Positions 1 to 11,770 of a stretch of DNA of 64,000 nucleotides are shown here, piece after piece. The DNA comes from Paraphysomonas bandaiensis (lineage: Eukaryota; Chrysophyceae): the NCBI GenBank assembly GCA_965644295.1, contig CBFFRP010000127.1, forward strand, positions 186,001 through 250,000, in the 5' to 3' direction. The notes beneath the pieces were generated by a model. It saw nothing but the letters and a program-made list of their open reading frames with translations, was not told the origin of the DNA and ran no database searches. The position numbers were made by a program, and so were the translations under genes. The first letter of the stretch is position 1. Each line of letters starts with the position of its first letter.

Positions 1-1111
1 TAACACGGGATAGTGTCTACATATCTTCAGGCAATTTGGGAACCGCCCAGAATCCCCTGTGCGGTTTATACTCACCTCCTCGCACAATGCGGAAAAATCC
101 ATGCTCACCTACATTGTAATAGTAGTAAGAAAATTACATTTCACCAACCCCGTGCAGTCGTACCCCAGTATGTTCCCCACGAGTTTCGACCAATCCAGTA
201 ATCGACTCCGTCCTACACACACATTCAACACGAACATCAGTAGAATACTCAGATCACCTCAGTGCCCCATCCGTTCAGGCTGATGACGTGGTTCGTTATC
301 TTTCTGCAGGTATCATACATGTTTATACCGCCGGTATATTCCTCCAGGCAGTTCTAAAACACTTATCAGCAAAGCTAACCCACAAATTTATATATGTAAT
401 GGCAACAAGAACTCACAGCGTCAATATTAGAGGCTACTGGACCGCGGGCATATATCTCTGCCATAATTTCCTCGTCCCCATGAGCAGTGCCGAACTCAGA
501 CAAGCGGATAACTGGGTAGTCCTTGACAGCATAGCACTCCCCTCCCCCAGGGTCACAATTCATACACATGTTGATATCAGAACACTCCATGTTCTTGGCC
601 TGGTATTGCTGACAGGTTACGTCAGGAATGCCATTCTTATATATCCAAGCATTAGCAGCATTCGCATCTCCACCGTTACAGGACCCTGCATGCCCGCAGT
701 TAATGAGAGCCTGGACAGAGGGAATAACATCTCGAGTAGTTCCTTAATTCTAAAATTATATTGAGTTAAAAAACAAATAACACACTGTACCATTCGATGC
801 GATTTTGATGCGATCAGCGATAGAGGATACAGTGGCTGTACATACGTTACAACAACCGTCAGAAACTAAAATACATAAATACCATGAGCCCAACAAGACC
901 CACAGTAGAGAGGGATATGTTGATTCAAGTCCGTCGTGAGTTGAGGGCGTAGGTCGAGTGATTCAGGAAGGTCCTTAGGGCTGATGTATTCATGAGGTCG
1001 AGGGCTCTTGACGGCCTCACCAATAACAGCAGGGTCCTGCTCTATCAGCTCATTCCTGTAGGCGCTAACGCCACACGATACCAACGCGGTCACGGCAAGA
1101 GCACGGATCAT
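1..1111 (-). CDS. Cathepsin Z/X-like papain-family cysteine protease (3' end beyond window)
   Basis: Lysosomal or secreted C1A peptidase; cathepsin Z acts mainly as a carboxypeptidase. I read seven exons: 1111-883, 835-791, 742-417, 353-258, 212-164, 108-76 and 16-1 (continues left), with introns of 45-63 nt; all junctions keep frame. The protein starts with a signal peptide ([19 protein letters not shown]) and a short pro-region, as in cathepsin Z. The family signature [15 protein letters not shown] carries the catalytic Cys and the HIP insert typical of cathepsin Z. Catalytic His is in [11 protein letters not shown] and Asn in [10 protein letters not shown], so all active-site residues are inside the window. 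The Cys-rich middle ([16 protein letters not shown]) also fits cathepsin Z. It is divergent to the FAN1 gene, with 402 bp between starts. Only the last residues are missing at the edge. Exon 7 is the weakest call because only 16 nt are visible. Confidence 0.93.
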
Positions 1112-1513
1112 TTTATGTCTGGATGATATGGTTCAGGCTCTCTACCCTTATATACTCGGCATATATGGTCACCTGTACATACACATGCCACATACACATA
1201 CTGCTGTACAATACACTGTGCGTAGATCCTCGTACACAGCTGTACGTACTCCGGTACATAGTGCTGTATTCCTACTGTACACTGCTGTATATAATACATA
1301 CATGATGTAGCAGTGTCAGATATACAGATATCTGTATAAGCTATAGGATTATCCAATAGTTATTCTTCAGAGTATATTGATTGGATGGTGAAGGGTATGT
1401 AGGAGGATGTACAGCAGTACAGTCTGCCTCTATACATGCGTCCAGGTCTGTCATAGTATGCCATGGTAAGGTAGGGACACGGCCTTCACTCGCTGTTACT
1501 CGTATATTATAAC
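1112..1513. promoter_or_regulatory. Divergent intergenic region between cathepsin Z-like and FAN1 genes
   Basis: 402 bp between two divergent start codons. About 1170-1300 is dense in short self-complementary words containing GTAC and in CTGTA/TACAG words (for example CTGCTGTAC, CTGTACGTACTCCGG). Similar wording occurs upstream of several other genes here. The promoter role is inferred from position only. Confidence 0.4.
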
Positions 1514-4500
1514 ATGGAGACTGAAGACAAAGAACGTACACCTTATCTACGGGTTATAAAAGAGAGCATCGGCTTTGCAACAGAGAAGCAGGCGGGTTTG
1601 TTTGACGCCTGTGAGTTAGAGTGGGGCCACAAGTTCTTAAACACTCTACCGGAGTTAGCTCAGTGTCTTCTCGCCCGTATGATTTTACGTCAGACTGTAT
1701 GGCTGCGAACAGATCGTCTTGAGAATGCCATGCCGCGAGACATTTCTCCCTCAGAGGTTTTAAAGGAGCTCCATGATTCCCTCTCTGAGCTTCAGTCACA
1801 AGGATTCGTGGAATTCATATCAGACTCATCGCCATTTGGTGATATTTGGGAAGCAGTGAATGACACACTGCTGCTAGAAGATTTAAAACGGTTGTATGTA
1901 GACATTGTGAAATCCAGGCCGAAGGGGTAAGTATTGAACATATTTCCTGCTACGCATGTATAACTCGATAGGAGCAGTGGTCGGGACTACATTCTAGATG
2001 CTTTACACAAGACTGTGTCTACTACAAAAGATTTATTTAATCGCCCGCTTAACTTGGCTCGACACGTACGAAGGTTGCTTCAATCACCATCCTCTTCCCA
2101 GCATGTTCGTTTAGTTCGTGTGACACCTGTGGTGGTGCTTGCGTTCAGAAGATTCCAACGTGTTGTTCAGGTTTGATCAATAGTATGTCGTAATCGTCAG
2201 AATTATAGATACCTGTTTTAGATATCTTCAAGTGGAAGCGGTGTACTATCTGGGCGAGACATCATATCAGTTAGCCAGCCCCTTCGGTTCAACGCCCCGA
2301 TGCTAGTTATGTTTAACAAGGTATAACAAGATACTTTAGAGGCATTCGTAAAAGTTATCACAGATTCGATATCCGAAATATAGTATAAAAACTACGTGTC
2401 CTATATTTCCATCGAAGAAATTTTTCCGCGCTTGGGAAGGTGCAAACGAGTTAAGAGCTTGTATAAATGAAGTGAGTAGCTCTACTTCTAGCCGGTATAT
2501 TTGACATAAGTATTGAACAAGGCGACAGGAATGGTAAATCAGTACCCATGGGCTCGAGGAATTGTTCAGCGCACAGAGCAGGAGAGAGATTTACTTCCAA
2601 CTGCTGTACAGAAGAGACGTATGGACGGAATTATCGCCAGATGTATTGCTGCTGCCAGTGAGTTTGACTGCGCTGACTTTGATTCGAGTAGTACGCTAAT
2701 TAACTTAACTGAAAGTAATACCACCTTGGAGATGCAACCGTCTAGTGTAATGCGTGACTTGCTTGATCAATTTTCTAGTACCAACAATCCCCCTTCATCT
2801 CGCTCACTTGTTACCGCGATATGCCTTGGTGCTGCAGTATGTCTACTGGCTCACATCAACACTGACTGTTACACTGACTCATCTATGAGGCCTCCCTTCC
2901 TCATAGATCTAGATGGAGGTACTATCCTTTGTTCGCTGCTCTGGGATAGCATCGATGCTCTTGAGAAGGAGGCTAAGGCTGCGGTGGAATACCCACATGA
3001 CACTTTGCGTCATTTCCCACGATACGCTATACCAATTGCAGTCTTACGTGTTTTGTTATACGGCACTTCAGAATCATCCGAATCAGGCCCCGTTGCCCTG
3101 AGGTACTGTACTCGCCGGAGAGGAAAGTACTATGGCCGCATCTGCATCGACCTGGAGCATGCAGGGATGCCTCATGCAGCACTTGATGAGTGCAAACGTG
3201 GACTTCTTGACAGCGCAGTGAAGGTCCTTGTCTGTGAAATGTATAGCTAAAATTGCCTAATATGATATTGTTGTAGGGGTCATATATTGTGGGTCTTATG
3301 AAGCGGGAAACTCGCCTGAAACAGAAGTGCTCTAAATTGGGTAAACGACGCTTGGTATCACCTTTACCTGGCATAGAAGAGCTTATATCCGCTTTGAGCA
3401 ATCGTGTGGGTAGTCCAGTGTTAACTGATGAGTTATCAAGCACTACGTTTAAACAAGAGTGGCCCTGTTCTGCTTGCACGCTGCTGAATATTTATACTGC
3501 AAAGCGATGTGTTCTTTGTGGGTGTGAGAGGGCGTCATTTTCGTTTTCATCTGTATCCCACTCAGCGTCTTCCCTCACCTTGAAGCAAGAGGTGTGCGTT
3601 ATCGATGATGATTTCAAAGATGAGAATCAAAAGGTGTTGCAAGGTGGAGGAAAGCGTCGGCGTTGTGATGTATCCAGTGGTGACAGAAAGATATCACCAC
3701 CACGTGTTCTAGCCAGCTCCGTAAACTTGTCGGACGAGCAACACATAATTACCGGCAAAAGCTTACCACTATCTACCGCTAATGTAAATGTGGTGGCCTG
3801 GAGTGATGTTGAGATCGACGACAAGGCATTTGGTCTACGTTGTGAAACACATTTATATTGTCCCGATACTGTTGTAATCATTGGGCGCCGGCTTGGAGAC
3901 ATGCGCGCGGGTAAAAACCTACTAGTAGGTAAGGACGATTATACGCGTTAGTAACTGTAAGTGTTGGAGTGACACCCGTTTCGGTAGGTTTGAGTGGTGA
4001 TGCCGTTAGTGTAGAGCGGTTGGTGATGGAGACCATGCGTTCTACGTACGAGAGGGGTATATTATTTCGAGTTAATGAAGACGGTGATTTTATCCCTGCT
4101 GATGAAATGAAGAATTTTTGTGGTGGCTGGGTTGGGTGGCATGATGAAGGAGGGATATTACGCGCTTTATATACCCTGATGATGTGGAGTGAGATATTTG
4201 AGTGTGAGGTGGAGGATGTATTTCAGACTCCTTTTCAAGATTCTCCTCTTGATCTGTATGCGGATGGTGCACTCTTTTATTTGAATAGGTATGTTCCTTT
4301 TTTGTGGTCACTCTTAATCCTGATGTCGTGATAGGCGGGATTTAATAGACGAGAAGCTACAGTGGATCGAATCAGCCTCCAACGTTGATCTAATAGGCAA
4401 GTGGATGAATGCTTACAATTTTAGGGCTTACAATCTTACATTGTGATTGCTGTGTAGAGCTAATCGGAAATACATATCGCAACCAATTTCGGCGGCGATG

Positions 4501-5180
4501 TGTTGGTATATCATGGGGATCTCGCTCTCTCAGAGTACTACAACTGTGCGCTATTAGTTTGGGTGGAGTAAAACTGGCGTCATTATTCCGAGCAATGAGT
4601 GCGGACTACAAACAATTCAGCTCTGGTGCCCCTGACTTATTAATGATACGCGCAATTAGTACTCCTAGTACAGATAACGAAGAGATGGACTGGAATCTAA
4701 TCTTGGGAGAGGGATGGGATGCTACTTGCCCTACATACTACGAGGATTATGATTTGATGGACTTATCCGCAGGCGGTAATATAGCAGAGAAGTCTGAAGT
4801 TGCCGGTGAAGAGGTATGATCAGTTTATGTACTATCGCTGTTGACGGCATATATATATATAGTGTTCCGGGGGAGAAAATGACTCAGTGATAGGAGAACC
4901 TGATGAGGCACAAGCTGATTATGTGGATTCCCGCCCTGATAGATTCCTTTGTATGGATGAGGATCTTGCACTGCCTGCCCACCCGCAAGAGTCTCAAGGC
5001 AGTTCATGGAGATATGACTGTATGTTAGTTGAAGTTAAGGGTCCAACGGACAGACTGTCAGACACACAACAACGGTGGATTCACATTTTAAACTCTCTTG
5101 ACATCAAAGCGGTAGTATGTCGAGTGAGAGAAGGAAAAGTTATGGGGTCGTGTGGAGGACACCATAAAACTGTTGCATAG
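1514..5180 (+). CDS. FAN1: FAN1-type structure-specific DNA repair nuclease with VRR_NUC domain
   Basis: Fanconi-associated nuclease 1 cuts 5' flaps and interstrand-crosslinked DNA in the nucleus. Exons: 1514-1926, 1972-2170, 2222-2320, 2364-2460, 2511-3223, 3277-3910, 3952-4288, 4335-4383, 4460-4805, 4894-5180; the sum (3174 nt) is in frame and gives about 1057 residues. The N-terminal part (YLRVIKESIGF..., VWLRTDRL) matches the FAN1 SAP region, and the middle (RRRGKYYGRICIDLEH) matches the TPR part. The nuclease has the family residues Glu in GWHDEGG (about 784), Asp in SGAPDLLM (about 906), and Glu and Lys in VEVKGP (about 1009 and 1011). Two oddities: a RanBP2-type zinc finger (WPC..C, then N, then C..C, about 568-592) sits before the nuclease, and about 100 acidic residues separate PD from ExK, where human FAN1 has about 15. 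No N-terminal UBZ finger is seen. The 4384-4459 intron borders are uncertain; other introns are 41-88 nt. Confidence 0.93.
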
Positions 5181-5749
5181 CACAAACCTGCGATTTTGGC
5201 GTACTTATTTGAATCGGAATGCAAGAGGGGTTAGTGTCGAAGAAGCTAGAGCCAGTATATATGCCATATAATGCTTCGCTTACTCAGCAACATGATTACT
5301 GTTAGATTTGTCAAAATAGAAACCCATTATTATTTTTAATTTAATTTGATGAAGACTTTGTATAACATCGTAAAGTACGCAAGGTTTCTCTGTCACACAT
5401 ATCATCTCTACCTGTAGTCTACATCACACCATAGTCCTATGTTGGTAAGTATTCATGCACTAGTAACCAAGCGAGGACACACAACCATTATATTTCAACT
5501 ATATAGCTTCAAAGGGTCAATGTAACTGTATATGATTATGATATGCAATATGCAAACTGCTTACAACGTACAACCTATGTGTGGAGCATTAAACGTTAGT
5601 TAGAGGATTTATCGATAAAGCTCAAGTCCAGTAGAAGTACATATTTTAAATATAGGGATGAATAATGATTCATATTACTTATAAATACACTTCAACAGGA
5701 TATTAAGTGTTCATTTTCATGACAGCACAACATCGACATGAATAATCAT
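5181..5749. other. Intergenic, AT-rich
   Basis: Between the FAN1 stop and the convergent small membrane-protein gene. I see no long ORF, RNA gene or known repeat. It presumably holds both 3' untranslated regions. Confidence 0.4.
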
Positions 5750-5965
5750 TTAGTCCGTGTGTTTCTTCTCTGCTTTCACGCTTCTTCCTCGCACTCTAGT
5801 TCTTCGCTGTCCTCCAATTCTATCTCGCATTCTTCCTAATGGTCCAATTCTCAAATAAGCCATGAGGCCAATGAACACTACTAATATAACTATTTTTCCT
5901 GTGTTTCCGACTCCAAGATAATCCAAGAAGGCAGACACCACTGACATGCTTCTCTTCCTCGCCAT
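5750..5965 (-). CDS. Small single-pass membrane protein, unknown
   Basis: A 71-residue ORF with an ATG start (MARKRSMSVVSAFLDYLGV). One clear transmembrane segment is present (about residues 23-40, IVILVVFIGLMAYLRI), followed by a strongly basic tail (GGQRRTRVRGRSVKAEKKH). The layout, a short N-terminus, one helix and a basic tail, resembles small endomembrane proteins, but I do not recognise a family. I prefer it over a chance ORF because of the clean hydrophobic block, the basic flank and the ATG. It is convergent with FAN1. Confidence 0.5.
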   Translation of the reverse strand: MARKRSMSVVSAFLDYLGVGNTGKIVILVVFIGLMAYLRIGPLGRMRDRIGGQRRTRVRGRSVKAEKKHTD

Positions 5966-6238
5966 ACTTATATCCGGCGGTCCAATTAATTATGTATGTA
6001 GTATGTGAACACTATAATAACAGAGAACACAATGCGCTCATGATATCAGAGATACGCATACAGCAGGGCGGCACATACTCATCCTAAAACATCATACACA
6101 ACTGTAGGAGTTCATATAGACCACCATCGCAAAGCCGCACACCAATCAAAATAAATAAAACGTATCTTATTCGTTCATAAAGGAATGTACTTTTGTACTT
6201 TTGTATATGTACTACTGTATATAGGGAGTATGTAAGTA

Positions 6239-7818
6239 CAGTCAGTTCGCGTTATGGTGGACGACATATGGTGGATATCGCCGTTATAGTGGATGAATTT
6301 AGGCTTGGTACGGGGATTTTTGTATAAAATCCCCGATTTATTTACAAACCTATAGTTTTAAATAAAAATCCCTATTTTGGTGGATTGTTGTGAAAAAATT
6401 GATAGGCAATATACAGAAAAGTACAATTAATTATCATATAGTCATCTCATATACTTACATCACTGCATCTGTTCGTCTGCTGTATGTAGCGATGTCAGAT
6501 GAATGCAAAGGAAGGGTTCATTTCCTAAAGTGGAGAGAAAACTTGTTGAGTACATTAATTTTCGCCAGGAGCACTACAAAGTAGATAAATGCGGGTTGAG
6601 CTGGCAATTTCTGAAGCAGAAGGCTAAGACTATGCAAAGGTTAGCAATACTAAGAAGCAAGTATATGCTCATACTTAACATTTTTGTACTGTATAGATAA
6701 TCTATGCGGATGATGAAGAAGCGCTGAGATCTTTTCGAGCTTCATCTGGTCGGCTACGTAATGTGTTGAAGAGTCGGAAGAATTATGTTCATGTGCATCT
6801 TCACGGAGAAGCTAATGAAATCAGCGATGCTGACGCAGCGGTTGCTATAAGAGTTCAAACAGAAGTTGGGTGAATTATGTGAAATTAATGAAGTACCAAT
6901 ACAGAGAATTTTCAACGCCGATCAAACTGCGCTGTATTATGGGAAAAACCCCAACGGAATGTACTGCGAGGCAGAATTGAGTAAGACTATACGGTTTGAC
7001 AGACGTATTACTGTATGGTGGATCAATTCGGTATTTGATCCTTGGTATAAGCGCCGATATGGATCACAGAAATGTCTTATTCTGCTGGACAATTGCTCTT
7101 CTCATGTTGACATTGAGAGATCCTTATATCCTTCGTACATTACTCTAGTTTTTTCCCCGCCAAAGCTGAGACCCTATGGTCGTAGAAGCTGAAATCGAGG
7201 AAGCCAAGGAGAGCTTCGAAGCTTTTTCTATTTCTCCACTAACAGCTACGGTAGATGATGATGATGATCTAACTGAAACGAGTGTTGATACTACTACCAC
7301 TTCATCTATAGTAACTTTGAATCAATTTCATGATGCAATGCGTGTAGTATACGACTTCACCATGCAAAGTAGTTGTGAAAATGCTCCTGCTATTCACTAC
7401 AATTTCTTCAAGAACGCTTGTGAATTGACTAAATGCTACTCACAGGAGCGCACCCAATCTTCGTCACAACGAACGATACAGCATTTTTTCTCTGTCCGAA
7501 GACCTAAGTCAACACTATTACAACGTAGTTAAGAGCTCAGCGCATTCCTATCACGTAATAACAAGGCTTTTTACATAATTATTTATCTGTAGTGCGATAA
7601 TAGAAAGTTTTACAAACTAGAGTGTGGAATACGATATTTTAAACATTTACTTAGGGGTTTTCAGTAGAAAACCATGGTTTTATAAGACAAAAACTGTGTT
7701 TTGTATAAAAACCTGTTTTTTTGCAGCAAAAACCCGGGTTTTCTAATCGTGGATGGTGCCGTTGTGGTGGACAGTATGGCTTATGGTACACACCATCCAC
7801 CATAACGCGAACTGACTG
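6239..7818 (+). mobile_element. Pogo/Tigger-type Tc1-mariner DNA transposon, degraded
   Basis: The ends are perfect 23-bp inverted repeats (6239-6261 and 7796-7818) starting CAGTCAGTTCGCGTTATGG. They are flanked on both sides by TA (6237-6238 and 7819-7820), the target duplication of this superfamily. The inside encodes pieces of a pogo-like transposase: a CENP-B-type helix-turn-helix (FPKVERKLVEYINFRQEHY, from about 6520), a DDE part (IFNADQTALYYGKNP near 6910; ILLDNCSSH near 7080) and a C-terminal region (7176-7532). The reading frame is broken between these parts, so the copy looks inactive by itself. Subterminal GGTGGA words repeat at both ends and may be transposase sites. Confidence 0.93.
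6503..7532 (+). pseudogene. Pogo-like transposase remnants
   Basis: Three separate reading-frame pieces (6503-6700, 6866-7192, 7176-7532) lie in order inside the transposon. They carry the DNA-binding and DDE portions. The first Asp (NADQTALYY) and second Asp (LLDNCSSH) regions can be seen, but no clear third acidic residue. Frames change between pieces and stops intervene. A short intron could explain one change but probably not all. Confidence 0.8.
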
Positions 7819-7827
7819 TACACTATG

Positions 7828-7850
7828 TAGGTAGGTAGGTAGGTAGGTAC
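7828..7850. repeat. Short (TAGG)n microsatellite
   Basis: About five tandem GTAG/TAGG units directly beside the right end of the pogo element. Confidence 0.85.
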
Positions 7851-7958
7851 AGCAGGTATGCATACATATGTGGGCAGGTAGGCATGATAAGATGTAGCTA
7901 TGTACGAGTGGTAAGGCTGCAGTATGTCCACAGTGCATGAGCCTTCCCACTCCCAGAA

Positions 7959-10046
7959 ATGAAGCACTCCTTAGCTAAGCAAAGCCTATACGGAGGGTCG
8001 CTGTTGTCTCTAGGTCCTCAGAACTGCAATCGCATCCTTATAGAGGGTGAGAGAGATCCTGTTATCGAGCCCGTTAAGTCAACCCTCTCATCATCAGAGG
8101 GATGGGGAGGGACCCATCTTTTCACTGGGATTATTGAAGATGTCTGCAGGTGTTTTGAAGAGAGATATGGCACGGTAGTTTGTAGTTGTGATGGTTGCTG
8201 TGTGGGGTCACTGCTGTTCTTCTAGGGGGCCTCTGCGCTTATGGGGTACGCTACTTTGCTGCTGGATTGTCTGACTGGATTGGAGAGAACCCCCGAAGCA
8301 TTACATACTGCATTGCAACTACTACAAGAAACTTTTGCTGAGTGCTGTGAGTGTCTGGCTCTTGTGCATAATTTGCCCAAGTTAATTCCGGAATCAACGC
8401 CAGTGGTGACGGCAGTGAATGACGTCGAGGATGTGGATGATGTGTCGTGGTTTTTTGACGTACCAGTACTAACGGAGTTGCTGCCTTCGCCTGATTTAGA
8501 AACCGATGATTCTCGTTCCGAGTCTGTTTGCTTTACTAGGTGGAATATATTGCGTGGTCTTCAGCACACCCTTCCCTGGGAATACGACCAATCGCCACCA
8601 CACTACGCTGAACATGATATTTCACTTCCAATGGCACTAGCAGACTTGGCTTGGAATAGCTTGAATATTTCTTCATTCCCCATTCCATTGCAAAATTCTG
8701 TCCGACCAGCGGAACCCGAAGAGATGGCAGCAGCGATACAGGATATACACGACCGTGTAGCTGTGCACATGATACAGGGGTCCCGGACCTCCTCCTCATC
8801 AGTTTACTCGGATGCATTGGTTCTCTTCTGTGATAAGCCAAGGGCGGGGAGTGCGACGATAGGGGTAAGAGTGTATGAGAGCTGCGTGCGTGCTCAAAGG
8901 GCTAGGGGAGTTGAAGGAATAACAAGAGTTGCACTGGTCGATCAACCTGTATGTGTAGACGATCGAAGTGCTGCAGGATTACGAATGGACGGTAGCGGTG
9001 CATCTCAACAAGCAGATGACATTCAGAATCGAACAACCTACACTGTGCCATTTTCTGACAATGAAAATAGATCGGCTTCGTACATAGAGAAATGTGTATC
9101 TTGTCTTCAAAAGCTGGAGGTACATTTGCTGTTGTGTCCACATCCGCTATCCTTGAAACTAGTCGATGCGTGCTTCGAACACAACATATGTGTACTTCCT
9201 GCGAGTCCAGCAGAGATTCACTCCATGGGACGGATGGTGGGGGCGGATGTGGTGGAAGACGTTCTCGACCTGGATAATGATGCGCTCGGTAGAGGTTACC
9301 GTGTATCGCTGACTCTTCGAGATGATGTGCGGAGGGTAGATGAAGATGTGGAGCAGGGGAGGCTTACACTGAAGGAGAGTGTAATGGTGGTGCTACACCC
9401 GAAGCCCAAAGAGAAATTGTTTGAAATACGTAATGATGGTTATGCGAATAGCTGTAGAGGTGGAAGGAAATGCTCTTGTGTTGCGGTGATCATTTCTTGT
9501 CCCTCTACAGCAATAGGATTGGCTATTAAGGACAGGGTCATGCGCTGCTTGCATCGACTTTGTCTGGCCACGAACAGGGGAGCACTAATGCCTGGAGCAG
9601 GGACTGCAGAGATGTTGTGTTCTGCAGTCTTAGAAGAAAGACAGGGACATTTGAATATTGGAAAAAATTACGCAGAAGTTGCCTTATGTCTGAACAATAT
9701 TCAACAAGCACTTGAGAACTTCGCCTATATAGTGAGTGTCAATGCTGGATTGTCTCCCCAGGATAGCATGAGTAATTGGTATAGTAGTCGAAAGTCTATT
9801 GTAGCTTTGAAATGTGGGACGAAAGGTGACTTGCTAACACAAGTGCGGCGACTGACACCATCTGAGAAGTGTAAATTACTTGCCCCGATAAGATTGCACC
9901 CTGAGTGCACGTATGAAGAATGTGGAGTACTAGATGTCGTTGTAGTTAGGATAAAAGCGATGCAGGCAGCAGTGTATGCAGTGAAGTCAGCATTAGATGC
10001 AGAAACAATGGTCTTCAATAGACGTACTTCCAGCCAATTTTTATGA
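7959..10046 (+). CDS. Group II chaperonin-like protein, BBS12-like
   Basis: Two exons, 7959-8174 and 8226-10046, with a 51-nt intron that keeps frame; 678 residues, close to BBS12 (about 710). The N-terminus (SLYGGSLLSLGPQN) and the segment rebuilt across the intron (RYGTGASALMGYATLLLDCL) match the chaperonin equatorial start, where true CCT subunits have GDGTT. The Asp is missing, as in the non-ATPase BBS chaperonins. The apical part (LEVHLLLCPHPLSLKLVDAC) and the C-terminal equatorial part (GALMPGAGTAEMLCSAVL, GVLDVVVVRIKAMQAAVYA) follow in the right order. BBS6/10/12 proteins help assemble the BBSome at the ciliary base, so this suggests a ciliated cell. BBS10 or MKKS are alternatives; a chaperonin fold is the safer part of the call. 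The gene starts 140 bp from the pogo element. Confidence 0.75.
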
Positions 10047-10327
10047 TGTAGCTACTTCTTCCTTGTTAACCTTTACATTAAACTATCTGCACTTTTGTTT
10101 TTTGTATTTAACCCGTGATGAGATAGCTACCAAGAAAGAAGTTGCAGTTGCCACAACTCGTACGAATTGCAATGGAAGCCCTCTTCGTGTATTCGACGGG
10201 TAGGGAGATACCAGTTTAGAGTTTTCACCGTCGCAAAATCGGTAGTATCAGAATCAACTATCGATATATAGAATAGCTTACTAGGGGAATTTAGATAAAT
10301 AACTCCTTTAAATATAGGAGGCTATAC
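10047..10327. other. Intergenic after the chaperonin gene
   Basis: No coding or repeat signal recognised. It ends where a TIR element begins. Confidence 0.4.
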
Positions 10328-10761
10328 CAGGGCTGCGTAACAATTAATTGTAATTGCTACCCACCCCATGATGACTGATTTCCAAAAATCGCAAAAAGAA
10401 TTATACTGCGACCCATGACCCATGACCAACTCGACGGTAATAATCTGGATCGATAATTGGCAAATTATTAACTGTATAGTATAAGCACATTATATTAGAA
10501 TTAGAAGTTGGAAAACATTAACTTTCAGTAGAGAAAAAGTTAACATGAGTGATGAGATGAACTATGGCACATCATCGATTAGAGGCCCTTTTGTTCTTGC
10601 GCTTTAATAGATTTCTGTGGAATACAAGTACTGTTGAAGATGTTATACATGCTTGTAATGAGTAACTAAGTTCATTAGACAATAATTGGCACAATTAAAT
10701 TGCAATTATAACTGCGCGAGCTATAGAACTAATAATTTCAATTAATTGTTACGCAGCCCTG
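10328..10761. mobile_element. Short non-autonomous DNA element with CAGGG termini
   Basis: Inverted ends begin CAGGGCTGCGTAACAATTAA and reach about 22 bp. The inside (about 390 bp) is AT-rich with no ORF. The CAGGG ends resemble hAT elements, but I found no 8-bp target duplication: flanks are GGCTATAC and GTGGTGCC. Its right end abuts a LINE-like fragment directly. Relatives with similar ends occur at 41800-43485 and from 43679. Confidence 0.75.
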
Positions 10762-11770
10762 GTGGTGCCTTACTTCTGCACAAACTAGCCCTCGTTGGCC
10801 ACGGCAGATCCAAGATGAAGGACAGTTCACAACTAGGACAACACATACTCAATACAGCCCTGACACGGGACAAATCCTACAGAAATGGTAGGAATAAGGC
10901 CAAAATAAAGCTTGGACTTGATCTAAACAAAGCCAGATGTGTTGATTGTGGCTTTCGGCTTGACTCTCTAAAACATATGTATCTGGATTGTCCTCACGAC
11001 GCCATCTCTCAGATACGAGAAACCGCCTTTTAGAGACCCAAGGATTGTCTGCGGACACTCCTAATTGATCCAACTCTCCCAACTTGGAGCTCCGCCATTC
11101 TCAAGAAACTCTCCCGCAGAGCCTGGAGTACCTCCCTTCCGCAGGTTGAACGATTCTGGACAGGAACAATTACCGAAGCTGAAATGGAAAGCGTTTTCGG
11201 AATACAGTACCAATGCTCCCTCAATGCGCGTGGCCTACATACCATTGAAACATCAGTTGTTAAACCGCAGCCAAACAAATGCTCCAAGATCGTAGTGGGC
11301 CACAAAGACTCCCCCCCTAGACCGCGCGACGACAAATCCGTCAGCTACTCCTCTGTCCAAGACCCAATTCGCAGCTAAAGCCATTCCAAGCCATGCAGGA
11401 GTCCCAACACCCCCCCTCGTCCATGTATCTCAGTTCAAGAATACTTGACTCACTGATTCCGAATCCTCCTCCACAGAGTCCCGAGGAGCCCTATTCTAAG
11501 GGGCATCCTCCTGACTGAACCTTCTGTACCTCAAGGACTGACGTCCGCAGAGAGCTTCTCCCTCACACACAAGAACGGAAGTGGTTGCACCTTGGTGCTT
11601 ACGGCGACGCACAAGCAGCTTCTGTAGCGATAAATAGTAGGATATGAGAATTTATACTAGTTAGTTACGACTGGTAGAGGTCAATCCAGCTTGACTAGTC
11701 TTCATCTAACTACTTATCTGGTGTCGATTCTCGACGCCTACTGCTAATAATAAGACTTTCACAATTGTAT
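10762..11770 (+). mobile_element. LINE-like retroelement 3' end (copy 1)
   Basis: The C-terminal part of a non-LTR retrotransposon protein: a zinc-knuckle-like CVDCGFRLDSLKHMYLDC (C-x2-C-x7-H-x4-C), then downstream sequence in the same frame to 11378 with one internal stop near 11032. A conserved non-coding tail follows (about 11570-11770) with two hairpins (GCACCTTGGTGC, then a stem based on GCTTG/CAAGC) and ends near CGCCTACTGCTAATAATAAG. This tail recurs at least seven more times in the window. The copy is 5'-truncated, as is usual for LINEs. Confidence 0.75.
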
